Shown: positions 46,154-58,002, counted from the stretch's first letter. The stretch is 64,000 nucleotides of DNA from Heterodera schachtii (GCA_023374025.1 SIJG01000070.1:587654-651653), one strand, 5' to 3'. Numbers and translations: made by a program. Notes: a model not told the origin generated them from the letters alone.

Positions 46154-47233
46154 TTACGATCTTTTAAAACAAGCAAGCAGACAAGATAAAACTGCAAGTA
46201 TCAGACAAACATACAAAAAGGTTGCAACCAAGATAATTAGAGTGAGAAGATTAGTCGTAGAATGAACACCTTTATTCACAACGTGAACATCCACGTTGCC
46301 CTCCTTTGAATATTTAACGGATTCTTTAATCAAAGAGCCAGTGCCGAATATGGAAAAAATTGTTGTAAGAACACAGGCACCCAATGTTCCGTTCTTAGCA
46401 CGCTTTGGTCTTTTGTTCAACCGGCGATTGTTTTTTTGGTGTGAAAATGGGTGATTTTTTGCTGAAACAAAAAATGAAAATTTCATTAGATGTGCAAGCA
46501 AATCTTTTAAAACGTGTTTTTGTCACATTAAAATGTCAAGAAAAGGTGATTTTGATAAAAAAAAATTCTTTAAATAATAATATTTTTAAGGCAAAGTCAC
46601 AAAAATATTCATATTTTTTTTAATTCATAAAATTTTTGCTCAAAATCTAATTGTGGACCATCAAATTATTGTTTTTTCATGTTGCATGTTGAAATTTGTG
46701 AGATAACAATTGGATAAAATTCAAATTGACCTTTAATTATGACAGCAGTTTTTTGAATTCCAATGGTTAATTTGTCCAAAATTTCTTCTAATTTTGCTTT
46801 GTTTTCTTTGCTGAGAATTGAATCTTTCGCCATTTTTTCACGAATTGCTTTTTCGTCAATTTGGACATTTTTGATAAGTTCGCGTACATTTTCATCATCA
46901 CTTTTGTTAACGTTCCATTTGGCAAATTGTCACAGAAATATTTTCGCAATTTTTCCAATTTTCATCATTAATTTCCTCTACAAATTTCCCATCACAAAAC
47001 ACGGCAAAAGAATGTTTTTCAATTACCAAGCTTCCTGACTTTATTTCATTCATTAAATTTTGTGCCGAATTCACAAATTTTTTTTGCCATTTGAAATTTA
47101 TCTAAAAACATTTTATATTTACACACAATTATTTAAAATAAATAAAGAAGCTTACCGATGGATTCGCACTTGTGGAAATGAGAAAACATGGAATAATAAT
47201 TATAAAACAGAAAGCAGAAAGAGGGAAATGCAT
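46154..47233 (-). pseudogene. T3: T-family copy with intact exon 3, broken exons 1-2
   Basis: Exon 1 47233-47156 (signal peptide rich in Ile/Phe, ending Ser-Ala-Asn-Pro-Ser) is 78 bp instead of 82 and leaves the wrong phase. Exon 2 (about 47100-46735) has a short deletion after KSGS and at least two further single-base indels. Exon 3 (46461-46154) is open: basic linker, R-P-K-R site, two hydrophobic segments, YSKEGN and a loop with VHVVNKGVH, ending FKRS. The pattern suggests a pseudogene, unless the lesions are sequencing errors. Confidence 0.7.
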
Positions 47234-48061
47234 TTTCTTCTATATTTTTGAAATTAATAAAAATTAATTACGATTTGCTTTTATAAGGATTTTTCCAATT
47301 GAAAATCTTCTTATTATTTTTTTTATTTACTTTTAATTTGTTTTTTATAAATGTTTTTTTCAATATTAATTTTTAAGTTAATTTTTATGGCAAATTAATA
47401 ACAATTTTTTAATTTATAAATTAGTATTTGTTTTTGTTTTTTTAAATGACTTTTTTTACATAACTATTAATTTTTAGGTTAATTTTAATGCAGATAATTA
47501 GTTATTTTCTCACTAAATGCATTTTTATGATTTATTATAATATTTAGATTTTTTACATATCTATTAAATTTTGTATTTTTTATTTAAAACTAGTAGTTTT
47601 TTTCTCATTAATTGCTTTTATGATTTAATATAATATTTATAAATAAAGAAAAAATATATAATTTAAACACCTTGAGCTAAAAGATATACTAAAATTCTAG
47701 ATGTTAAATATATATAATTTATTCATTAATGAACGAATAAAATATCGATAAATAATTACTTAAAACGATTAAAATTGGTAACCCAAAATCATTATCTCAC
47801 AACTTACAAAACAAAAGCGTTTTTGGCGACCTAATTAAATTAGTATATGTCAAATAATATTACAGAAGCAGATAATGATGATAATTTTACGGATTGGTGT
47901 ATGCTAAGTATGGCATATATGTGAGCCGTGGGCGTAAAATATAATTGTGCAGAAGACAGAGATCATATTTTGTAAAAAGTATATTTTCTATGCACATGGA
48001 TTAAATATGCATTTATGTATTAGGTTGTCTCATAAAATCAAAGCGTTTTATTTTGAGTCTG
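47234..48061. other. 5' flank of T3 with diverged satellite
   Basis: Two to three diverged copies of the 120-bp AT-rich unit found upstream of other T genes (47330-47640). They are followed by the shared upstream block (AACCCAAAATCATTATCTCACAA... to GCACATGG, 47770-48010) that recurs at 51090-51380, 53250-53470 (inverted), 59040-59240, 62100-62400 and 63560-63790. Confidence 0.6.
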
Positions 48062-48500
48062 TTATTTCTGTTTAAGTGTGTAGAACATAAAAGGTAACTC
48101 GCCCGGTGGGACTCGAACCCACGACATCAGCAATCTGTGCCGTGCTCTAACCAACTGAGCTACGGGCGCTCCTTTTAGAGGTCTTCCATGTCCTTTATCC
48201 CACATTATTCCTTTTGGCATCACATTCCGCTTCCCTCGAAAGACCGGTCCCTTGGGCTCTCCTTGGCCCTTCACCGACGGACTTGGACTCTCCTTGGTTC
48301 CCGGCAGTGTGGAGGGGGTCCACCCAGGAGCGCCATGTAGAACATAAAAGGTTAACTCGCCTGGTGGGACTCGAACCCACGATCCCAGCAATCCGTGCCG
48401 TGCTCTAACCGACTGAGCTATGGGCGTTCCTTTTAGAGATTTTCCCATGTCCTTTATCCCACTTTCTCCCATACTCCGCTTCCTTCTGGCATCACAAGTG
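48062..48500 (-). mobile_element. Dimeric tRNA-derived SINE
   Basis: Two head-to-tail units, each with a leader (GATGCCAGAAGGAAGCGGAG... AAAGGACATGG ... CTCTAAAAGGA), a 71-bp tRNA-like body (48427-48357 and 48169-48099) and a trailer ending CCTTTTATGTTCTACA. Both tRNA bodies have intact A box TAGCTCAGTYGG and B box GGTTCGAGTCC and a good D arm and T arm. The segment between D arm and T arm is two bases too short for a normal anticodon arm, and the 1-72 pair is mismatched. Hence it is tRNA-derived and not a working tRNA. A GC-rich spacer (48190-48340) separates the units. Confidence 0.75.
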
Positions 48501-48719
48501 TTATCGATCAACACTCGCCTATGACCATCTTGTAGCCCATTCTTTCCTCTCTCGGATATGATTAAATTTGTCGATTTTTAACAAAGATATTGTTTGTTAA
48601 ATATAGGTTCCAAAATGGGCAAAATGGCATTTTACGCGCATTTTTTGGTGCACGTTACAATTGATCAAAGATGATACTTCAAAAATTGGGCTGGTGATTT
48701 TGACATATTTAACCCCAGC

Positions 48720-48968
48720 CCAAATGATCAATGCCCAAATGATCGGTCGGCCACCGTATGACGAAGATTATGTTTTTTGGCGGCGAGCATACAGCCAATA
48801 GAAAATTGGCAATATCAGCAAAATAAACAAAACGATTACACACATGCTAATTTCAGGGAGAAGCTTAGTTTATGGTCATGACCATATTTATCACGACGAT
48901 GGTGACGTTTTCCTCCTTCGAGTATTTAACGGAATAATGAATTAATAAGCCAGTGTGAGTGTATGTAT
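48720..48968 (-). pseudogene. T-family exon-3 relic
   Basis: Retains the 3' flank (CCCAAATGATC, CGGCCACCGTATGACGA) and a degraded copy of exon 3 from the second hydrophobic segment back to the SKEGN region (48900-48925: CCTCCTTCGAGTATTTAACGG). It is then cut by the 123-bp MITE. No long reading frame. Confidence 0.75.
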
Positions 48969-49091
48969 CAGGGGTGGGGCGCGCACAGAAAAATCCCGCG
49001 GTCGCGGATCGCGGATTCAATTTGCCGCGGTCGCGGATCGCGCAAAAAAAAATTGCCGCGAATCACGGATCGCGGTCGCGTCCCAGCCCTG
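48969..49091. mobile_element. hAT-type mini-MITE, 123 bp
   Basis: Ends CAGGGGTGGGGCGCG and CGCGTCCCAGCCCTG (13 of 15 complementary), flanked by a perfect 8-bp duplication GTATGTAT (48961-48968, 49092-49099). The interior is made of GCGGTCGCGGATCGCGG words. A fragment of the same family lies at about 31762-31803. Confidence 0.85.
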
Positions 49092-49492
49092 GTATGTATG
49101 GAACTGATAAAATAATACCGACAATTTTTCAGCATTTTGTTCGCTTCAGAAAATTTTCGCTGACAGCAGAATGAGATTATTACCAAAAACCTAGAGATGT
49201 ATTTGGTTTGCAATTTTAAGCTAGAATTTGAGAAAATTGGCATTTTTAAAGTTTGAATCAATTTTTGATAGTTTAGTGTATTTTTTAACTTTTTTAAAGC
49301 AAATATTGACTATATATTCATTTTTTTCCAGGGTTAAAAACGTATATTTTGGCATGTACATATTTGATGTTTTTAGTCTATATAATATATATCCCTAAAT
49401 CGGTCGGCCACCGTATGACGACGATTACGATCTTTTACAAGCCCAGACAAAAGAAAATTGCAAAAGAGCAGCGAAAAAATCAAAAGGATTGC

Positions 49493-50627
49493 TCAAACGA
49501 TAATTTCAGCGAGAAGATCACCCGTAAATTGGTCACCATATAAATCAACACCACCATAACCACCCACGTTGCCCTCCTTCGCGTATTTAATGGAATATTT
49601 AATCAAAAAGCCAGTGCAGACTATGGAAGCAATTGTTGTAGCAACACAGCCACACTTTGCCGCGTCATCAGCACGCTTTGTTCTTCGGTTCAACCAGCGA
49701 TTGTTTGTTTGTTGTGAAAATGGGTGATTTTTTGCTGGAAAAAAAATTAAAATATTTTATTTCATTTTTAAATGATTTTATTTTCATCTTTAAATCGGGC
49801 AGATTTTGTTAGAAAGTATACATTTTTCAAATTGTAGGTCTACCATCTGAATTCTCATTTTGTCACCGTTTGTTATCCCAATTTTTTGAAAAATTTTTTT
49901 TTATTAACATTTCTATAAATCGCAATTTTGGTATATTTGGTACGATAATAAACGGCTAAAAGCCCGTCTAATCAATTAAATAAGCAAATTGACCTTTAAT
50001 TATGGCAGCAGCATTTTCAATTCCAATGGTTAATTTGTCAAAAATTGTTCAAAAATTGCTTTTGTTTTCTTTGCTGAGAATTGAATCTCTCGCCTATTTT
50101 TTCAACAATTGCATTGTTAATGTTCCATTTGGCAAATTTTCACAGAAATATTTTCGCAATTTTTGTGCATTAAATTTGGTGCCGAATTCATCAATTCTTT
50201 TGCCATTTGAAATTGTACCTAAATTTTTTGTATATTTAAGACTATATTATTATTGTATCATCAATAAAGCTTTTTTCTATCTAATTGTGGGTTATTAGTA
50301 GGGCTGGGACAAATATTTATTAAAAATACCGAAATATTTAAATAAATATTTACAAAAAATGCCGAAATATTGACCAAATATTGAGGTGTAAAAAATAATT
50401 AACTGCTCATAACAATATCAAAAAATTTCTTCATTGACTCGGGCTTTTCGGTCTCGAGCATCAATTCTTTTCAGAAATCCATTATCATTTTCATAAATAT
50501 ATAGCTTTTAATTAAAATAAATAAATATATAAAAGAAAAACTTACCGATGGATTCGCAATTGAAATTGGAAACGATAAAATAGGGAATAATAATAATAAA
50601 AGAAAAAGCAGAAGAAGGGAAAAGCAT
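49493..50627 (-). pseudogene. T4: T-family copy with exon-2 deletion and nonsense codon
   Basis: Exon 1 50627-50546 is intact (82 bp, phase 1; signal peptide ending Asn-Cys-Glu-Ser-Ile-Gly). Exon 2 (about 50218-49998) has lost roughly half its length and contains stops. Exon 3 (from about 49733) keeps R-T-K-R, membrane segment 1 and YAKEGN, but reads TGA where the close relative T7 has TGG (Trp), directly before the second membrane segment. The intron carries a TAGGGCTGGGAC repeat (50303-50390). Confidence 0.8.
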
Positions 50628-52828
50628 AATTAATAAAAATTAATTATGACCGGCTTTTATAAGGAATTTTTTTCTAATTGAAATTTCTTTATTAATTCTT
50701 TGGTTAATTTTTATGCAAAATTATTAGTTTTTTTTTCTTATTATTTGCTTTTTTATTATTTATTATATATTTATAAATTTTTCGTTTCCCTTAATTGCCT
50801 TTTTTACATATCTATTAATTTTTTGGTTAATTTTTATGCAAAATTATAGTTTTTTTTTCTCATTATTTGCTTTTTTATTATTTATTATATATTTATAAAT
50901 TTTTCGTTTTTTTATTTGTTACTTTTTAATAAAAACATTAATTTAAATAAATGAATTCAGAGAACAAAAACATTTTAAACTATTCATAAAAATTCTTAAA
51001 ATTAAAATAGATGTAAACATATATATTTATTCATTAATTATCGCATAAAAAATAGAAAGAAAAGGTTTTACTTAAAATAATATAAAAATGGTAACACAAA
51101 ATCATTATGGCACAATTTATAAAAACATTTTGGCGACATTCTTTCGGTCATGGCTTAAATATAAAATTAATATATGTCAAATAACAATACAGAGAGCAAA
51201 TTATGCATATATATACGGATTATATATGCTAGGTATGGCATATATATGACCCGAAAACTTATGCTGGAAGAGGGATATGTGACATATATATGGGGTGTAA
51301 AATAAGAATTATGCAGAATATAAAGATCATTTTGTGCCCATGATTTGAATTTGCATTTATGTATAAGGGATACGGTAAAAAAAAATACCGTAAGATTTAT
51401 TATGTAACTGATGCAAAATTTTTCGATTATTTAGCCCGAAACCAGTATGATGTACAGAATGCAACTAGACCATATAATATGCCCAAATATCAACAATTCT
51501 GTGGTTTAGGAATCATTCTCATTTAGTCTTCATATTCCCAGAATTAAATGCAAAAGTGAAAATCACTAAATACCATAAATTGATAGCATATACACACGAG
51601 GATTAATTCATAAACTAATTTTTCCTTTTTTACTAATTTTCATTTAAAGAAAAAGAATAATCAATCCTTTACAAATTAATAAACCCAAATTATTTTTGAA
51701 TCTATTTAATAGTCTTTTTTCTTCGTTTTACAGGAAAATACTAAAAATGTGAGCTCGACATAGTTTTGACCACATAATGCAAAAATTGTTGCTTATTTAA
51801 GGCTTAAGTCTCTTTTTTTACTATAAAGAGATCCAAGTCTTATTTTCTTACTGTATAATTTATCGAATTGATTAGTAAACACTAAAAAATTAAATGCAGC
51901 TGATCAAAATGCCATGCATAAAATTTTTGTATCCTTATTGTATTTTTTATATTTCTAATAAAACGTTATATGCATAATATAAACAATAAATGCAATTTCA
52001 AGGTTCAAATTTTTTTGTGTTTTTGTTTCAAACGAAAACGGTCATTTTCATCTTTCATTTTCGTCAAATAAAAAATTTACGCTTCGTTTGGTTTCGGATT
52101 TTTAATTTTAATTTTCGTTTCGTGATTCGTTTTCGTTAAGAATAAATATTTTCGTTTCTTTTTCGAAAATATTTAATTATTTTTTGTTTTCGCACACTCC
52201 TGATTTCGAATGTGCAGCAGAATGACGAAAGTTGAAAAAATTTTACGATTTATAAATATTTGGCGCCAAAAAGGCCGCTACTTTTAAAATTTAATGAATT
52301 TACTAATCTTTTTAGAGATTTTCTTTTTTTCGCTGACAATAGAATGAGATTATCCCAAAAAATCATGAAATGTGTATTTTATTTGAAATCTTGAAGTTAG
52401 AATTTGATAAAATTGGCATTTTTAAGTTTGAACCCATTTTTTGGTAGCTTAAGGTATTTATTTAATTTTATTAAAGCAAATACTTGAATATATATATATA
52501 TATATATACATATAAATATATATTCACTTTTTGGAATTTTTGAGTGTTTAATACTTATATTTCGGTAGTTTTTAGTCCATATAATTTATAATCCTGATTA
52601 TAGGTTTATTTTTTATATATATATTATGCTTATAACATATTCACAGTAAAGCAACTTTATCTTTAAAAGCATCCGATAGGAAAAATAGAATATAATAAAA
52701 AAAGAAGACAGAATCGAATTCAGAATACACAATAAGAACAAGAAAAATGCCAGCCCAAAAGATCACTGCCCAAATGATCGGTCGGCCACTGTATGACGAC
52801 GATTACATCGGCCACCGTATGACGACGA
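50628..52828. other. Upstream unit of T4 and spacer
   Basis: 120-bp satellite units (about 50700-50900), the shared upstream block (51040-51420), then about 480 bp (51420-51900) that recurs nearly unchanged upstream of T7 at 59240-59820. A (TA)n run lies at 52489-52509. T-family 3' flank begins at about 52640. No gene. Confidence 0.55.
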
Positions 52829-53215
52829 TCACAACAATCTTTTGCAAGCAAACAAGCAAAGCCAAATTGCAAAGATCAGCGAAACAAACAAAAAGATTGT
52901 AATCCCAATAATTTCAGCGTGAAGCTTATGCGTGTGGTCATAACCATAACGAGGACTATGATAATGAATATCCACGTTGCCCTCCTTCGAGTATTTAATG
53001 GAATAATTAACCAAAAAGCCAGTGCAGACTATGGAAAGAATTCTTGCAACAATACAGCCACCCAATGCCGATTCGGTAATCCTGAAGAATGGGTGTCCCT
53101 AATTTAACTTTTTTATTTTAGGCTCAAAATCAGTTTACGGGGGTTTACGAGGGTGCTGATTACGAATCTGAACTCGGAGTTGCCCAATTGCGAACCCCGG
53201 ACCCGAATTCGAACA
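52620..53215. repeat. Inverted repeat arm 1 (pairs with 56180-56765)
   Basis: This 0.6-kb arm is almost identical to the reverse complement of about 56180-56760. It includes the T5/T6 exon-3 coding part, the 3' flank and the right half of the 441-bp MITE. The spacer is about 3 kb. Confidence 0.85.
52829..53077 (-). pseudogene. T5: exon-3 fragment, inverted twin of T6
   Basis: Encodes the two membrane segments, YSKEGN and the His-rich loop VDIHYHSPRYGYDHTHKLH, identical in translation to the T6 3' part. It has no exon 1, exon 2 or linker: upstream it joins half of a MITE (53078-53220) and then T-family upstream DNA in reverse. It could be expressed only as a fragment. Confidence 0.8.
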
Positions 53216-54541
53216 AAAAGTTGATTTTTGAGCCCAAAATTTAAAATTCTTATTTTACGCCCCATTTATATGTCACATATCCCTCTTCCCGCATACGTTT
53301 TCGGGTCACATATATGCCATAACTAGCTATATAATCCGTATATAGCATAATCTGCTCTCTGTATTGTTATTTGACATATATTAATTTTATATTTAAGCCA
53401 TGACCCAAAGAATGTCGCCAAAATGTTTTTTATTTTATAAATTGTGCCATAATGATTTTGTGTTACCATTTTAAAATTATTTTAAGTAAAACATTTTCTT
53501 TCTATTTTTATTCGATAATTAATGAATAAATATATATGTTTACATCTATTTTAATTTTAAGAATTTTTATGAATAGTTTAAAATGTTTTTGTTCTCTGAA
53601 TTCATTTATTTAAATTAATGTTTTTATTAAAAAGTAACAAATAAAAAAAACGAAAAATTTATATAAATAAAAAAGCAAATAATGAGAAAAAAAACTAATA
53701 ATTTTGCATAAAAATTAACCAAATAATTAATAGATATGTAAAAAAGCAATTAAGGAAAACCAAAAATTTATAAATATATATAAATAATAAAAAAGCAAAT
53801 AATAAGAAAAAAAACTAATAATTTTGCATAAAAATTAACCAAAGAATTAATAAATATGTAAAAAAGCAATTAAGGAAAACGAAAAATTTATAATATTATA
53901 ATAAATAATAAAAAAGCAAATAATAAGAAAAAAAACTAATAATTTTGCATAAAAATTAACTAAAGAATTAATAGATATATAAAAAAGCAATTAAGGAAAA
54001 CGAAAAATTTATAAATATTATAATAAATAATAAAAAAGCAAATAATAAGAAAAAAAAACTAATAATTTTGCATAAAAATTAACTAAAGAATTAATAGATA
54101 TATAAAAAGCAATTAAGGAAAACGAAAAATTTATAAATATTATAATAAATAATAAAAAAGCAAATAATGAGAAAAAAAAACTAATAAATTTACAAAAAAT
54201 TAACTAAAGAATTAATAGATATATAAAAAAGCAATTAATGAAAACGAAAAATTTATAAATATATAATAAATAATCAAAAAAAGCAAATAATGAGAAAAAA
54301 AAAACTAATAATTTTGCATAAAAATTAACCAAAGAATTAATAGATATGTAAAAAAGCAATTAATGAAAACGAAAAATTTATAAATATTATAATAAATAAT
54401 AAAAAAAGCTAATAATAAGAAAAAAAATCCAATAATTTTGCATAAAAATTAACCTAAAAATTAATAAAGAATTTTCAATTAGAAAAATTCGTTATAAAAG
54501 CCGGTCAGAATTAATTTTTATTAATTTCTAAAATATAAAAA
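53216..54541 (+). repeat. T6 upstream region with 120-bp satellite, about 7 copies
   Basis: 53250-53560 is the shared T-family upstream block in + orientation. 53620-54475 holds about seven tandem copies of a unit of roughly 120 bp (marker words AAAAAGCAATTAA and CTAATAATTTTGCATAAAAATT). The same unit occurs in 2-3 copies upstream of T3, T4 and T9. Confidence 0.85.
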
Positions 54542-56571
54542 ATGCTTTTCCCCTCTTCTGCTTTTTCTTTTATTATTATTATTCTTCATTTTATCTTTTC
54601 CAATTTCAAATGCGAATCCATCGGTAAGTTCCTCTTTTATTTTTTTATTTATTTTAATTAAAAGTTGATTATTTTTATGACAAAATGATAATGGATTTCT
54701 GAAAAGAATTGATGCTCGAGACCAAGCCCAAAAAATCGAGAATTCGATTTTTTAAAAAAATTTTATCTTTTACGCCTAAAAAGTCGGTTATTTTTTATAA
54801 TTTGAGGTATTTCAGTCTTGGTTGGAAGTCGACATTTCAATGAAAAATATTTTTTTTTTTGGGGTTTTTTTTATATAAAAAATTCGAAAAATATAATAAT
54901 TTGAAATTGTCACCTATGAAGAAATTTTTTTGTAGTGTTATGAGCAGTTAATTATTTTTTACACCTCAATATTTGGTCAATATTTCTTTCGGCATTTTTT
55001 GTAAATATTTATTTAAATATTTCGGTATTTTTAATAAATATTTGTCCCAGCCCTACTAATAACCCACAATTAGATAGAAAAAAGCCTTATTGATGATACA
55101 ATAATAATATAGTGTAAAAACAAAAATTTTAAGGACAATTTCAAATTTCAAAAGAATTGGTGAATTCGGCACCAAATTTAATGAATGAAATGAAGTCAGG
55201 AAGCTTTGACGCTAATTTGGGAATTGAATGGCTTAACAAAAATTCGTTTGCTATGATATGTGATTGGAAATTTGAAGAGGAAATTGTTGATGAAAATTTG
55301 GAAAAATTACGCAAATATTTTTGTGAAAATTTGCCAAGTGGAACATTAACAATTAATGATGATGAAAATGTACGCGAATTAGTCAAAAAAGTCCAAATTG
55401 ACGAGAAAGCAATCGACAAAAAGGCAATTGTTGAAAAAATAGCGAGAGATTCAATTCTCAGCAAAGAAAACAAAACAATTTTTGAACAATTTTTTGACAA
55501 ATTAACCATTGGAATTGAAAATGCTGCTGCCATAATTAAAGGTCAATTTGCTTATTTAATTGATTAGACGGGCTTTTAGCCGTTTATTATCGTACCAAAT
55601 ATACCAAAATTGCGATTTATAGAAATGTTAATAAAAAAAAAATTTTTCAAAAAATTGGGATAACAAACGGTGACAAAATGAGAATTCAGATGGTAGACCT
55701 ACAATTTGAAAAATGTATACTTTCTAACAAAAATCTGCCCGATTTAAAATGGAAAATAAAATCATTTAAAAATGAAATAAAATATTTTAATTTTTTTTCC
55801 AGCAAAAAATCACCCATTTTCACAACAAACAAACAATTGCTGGTTGAACCGAAGAACAAAGCGTGCTGATGATGTTGAATCGGCGGCAATCCTGAGAAAT
55901 AAGTTGGTGTCGCTAATTTTTAATTTTTTTTTAATATTGGGCTCAAAAACCAGTTTTTAGGGGTTTCACAGGGTGCTAATTACGAATCTGAACTCGGACT
56001 TGACCAATTCCGAATCCCAGAGCCGAATTCGAACAAAAATTGAAAAAAAATTTTAAAGGATGGATTTTTTTGGGATAAAAGCTCTAATTCATGCAACAAC
56101 TGTTATTTTTGGTAAACAATACTTCAAATTGTTAATTGGATAAAAATGCGCGGTTTACGCCAAAATTTTCACCGATTTTCTTTTTGTTCGAATTCGGGTC
56201 CGGGGTTCGGAATTGGGCAAAGCCGAGTTCAGATTAGTAATCAGCACCCTCGTAAACCCCCGTAAACTGATTTTGAGCCTAAAATAAAAAAGTTAAATTA
56301 GGGACACCCATTCTTCAGGATTACCGAATCGGCATTGGGTGGCTGTATTGTTGCAAGAATTCTTTCCATAGTCTGCACTGGCTTTTTGGTTAATTATTCC
56401 ATTAAATACTCGAAGGAGGGCAACGTGGATATTCATTATCATAGTCCTCGTTATGGTTATGACCACACGCATAAGCTTCACGCTGAAATTATTGGGATTA
56501 CAATCTTTTTGTTTGTTTCGCTGATCTTTGCAATTTGGCTTTGCTTGTTTGCTTGCAAAAGATTGTTGTGA
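54542..56571 (+). pseudogene. T6: T-family copy, exon 3 split by a MITE
   Basis: Exon 1 54542-54623 (signal peptide MLFPSSAFSF..., ends Lys-Cys-Glu-Ser-Ile-Gly, phase 1). Exon 2 55134-55541 is completely open and keeps the length and phase of T1: ectodomain with KLRKYFCENLP and Lys/Glu-rich helices. Exon 3 starts at 55803 with the basic linker and R-T-K-R, then is cut by a 441-bp MITE (55885-56325) and resumes at 56335 with the two membrane segments, ending CKRLL. Read through as it stands, the product would stop within the MITE after an intact signal peptide, ectodomain and cleavage site, so a soluble secreted form is conceivable. It is convergent with T7 across the BEL/Pao relic. Confidence 0.8.
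55885..56325. mobile_element. hAT-type MITE, 441 bp, in T6 exon 3
   Basis: Ends GGCAATCCTGA and TCAGGATTACC, flanked by a perfect 8-bp duplication GAATCGGC (55877-55884, 56326-56333). Inverted repeats of about 150 bp include GGGTGCTRATTAC, TGAACTCGG, CCAATTCCGAA and GAATTCGAACAAAAA. No coding capacity. Its right half is also present at 53078-53220. Confidence 0.9.
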
Positions 56572-56764
56572 TCGTCGTCATACGGTGGCCGATGTAATCG
56601 TCGTCATACGGTGGCCGACCGATCATTTGGGCAGTGATCTTTTGGGCTGGCATTTTTCTTGTTCTTATTGTGTATTCTGAATTCGATTCTGTCTTCTTTT
56701 TTTATTATATTCTATTTTTCCTATCGGATGCTTTTAAAGATAAAGTTTTCTCCATCTTCCCCCT

Positions 56765-58002
56765 TAATTAAATCAGTGTCTGTATTTGTCTGCCTATCCT
56801 CTCTAAGTCTTCGAAGCACGTTCTAAGGGATATAATCGATTCATTTGCAACAGGTAGGTTTAATAGTTCATTTTGGAGCGACTCTTTTATCACTTTTATA
56901 TCCCCAAATTGTCGCTTAAGAGTGCTGACTATTAATGGATAATTCTCTCCTGTCGCTAAAAATCCTTTTACTGCTCTTTCTGCTTTACCCCTCAGACTCA
57001 TAAGTAAATAGGAGCATTTTAGGACATCGGGGATATTTTTATCGCCGGCATTCGCACGAAATTGTTGCCAAAATGCTGGCCAACTCAATGGATCCCCTTC
57101 AAAGTAAGGCCATGGCGTTTTTGGAAAATTTACATTATCATTAGTGCTTCCTACTCTTTGGTCCCGATTATTTCTTCTAGAAAAATTATTTCCAATTTCA
57201 TTAATTGATTTCCCAATTTCATTCTCATTATCCTCGCTTTTTGGTTCTTGATCTGATATTTTTAAAGATTTGGCACTTTCAGCTAAACTTTCTCCGTCTT
57301 CATTTACTAAAATAATATTATTTTGCTTACTGTTTCTCTTCCTTCCTCCACCCAATCGTAAAAATGCCTTCCTCTGTGAGAGCGTAATCGACACCTCTCA
57401 TTTTCCTCATTTTGGGCTTCTGCCCCTATATCTCTGATATAAGCATCCCATTCCTTATTTTTGACCTCGATTCTTTCTAATAACCCAGTAAGGAGCACTC
57501 TTTCTTGTCTTAATTTATCAAATCCCTCCTCTGTTCTCTCTTGGGCTTCTATAATCGGATGAACGATTTCCATTCTGTTTATTAATTTTTCAACCATTGT
57601 TGCCAAAGCAGTTCGAATTGGCTCTGACATTTGTACCAATAATGAAAATCTCAAATGTTAATCTAACGAATTTAGTATTCAAATTTAATTGTAAATTATT
57701 TATTGCGCCGTTTTTACCCTTCGGCCGTTGCACCACTTTGTCGCTCCTTTTTTATGATCAGAGTGATCAGGATGACCTTCCCTAGCAAATAAGACTAGGG
57801 GAACCCTTTTTATTATAATTTAACACAAATAAATTTATTGATCAATCCTAATGCTCTTTGATTTATTCCCAATAGCAAATTTGAATGATCTCGAATGTGA
57901 AACAATCACTCCTTAAATATGATTTGTCCTTTGTTCGATCTTTGGTCGATTAGTCATTCTTTTTCCTTCTTTCCTCATCGCTTTAATCGATTGGCGATGA
58001 CA
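56765..58002 (-). mobile_element. BEL/Pao retrotransposon relic: 5' LTR region and partial gag
   Basis: An open frame from ATG 57630 continues after one frameshift (about 57330-57390) to 56768. The second part has the DUF1759 gag signature of Pao elements: a WPYFEGDPLSWPAFWQQF segment, a CSYLLMSLRGKAERAVKGF segment and LKRQFGD. A putative 5' LTR begins TGTCATCGCC at 58002, exactly where the conserved T-family 3' flank is interrupted. There is no zinc knuckle, protease, reverse transcriptase, integrase or 3' LTR: the element is truncated at about 56765, next to the T6 3' flank. Non-functional. Confidence 0.8.

Noticed and set aside
48099..48427. Two functional tRNA genes
   Set aside because: D and T arms and pol III boxes are good, but the anticodon region is two bases short and the acceptor end is mismatched in both; better explained as SINE bodies.
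48062..48514. 150-codon open frame on the - strand with AQSVRARHGLLGSWVRVPPG-like text
   Set aside because: This is the well-known spurious translation of tRNA sequence; it comes from the dimeric SINE, not a protein gene.
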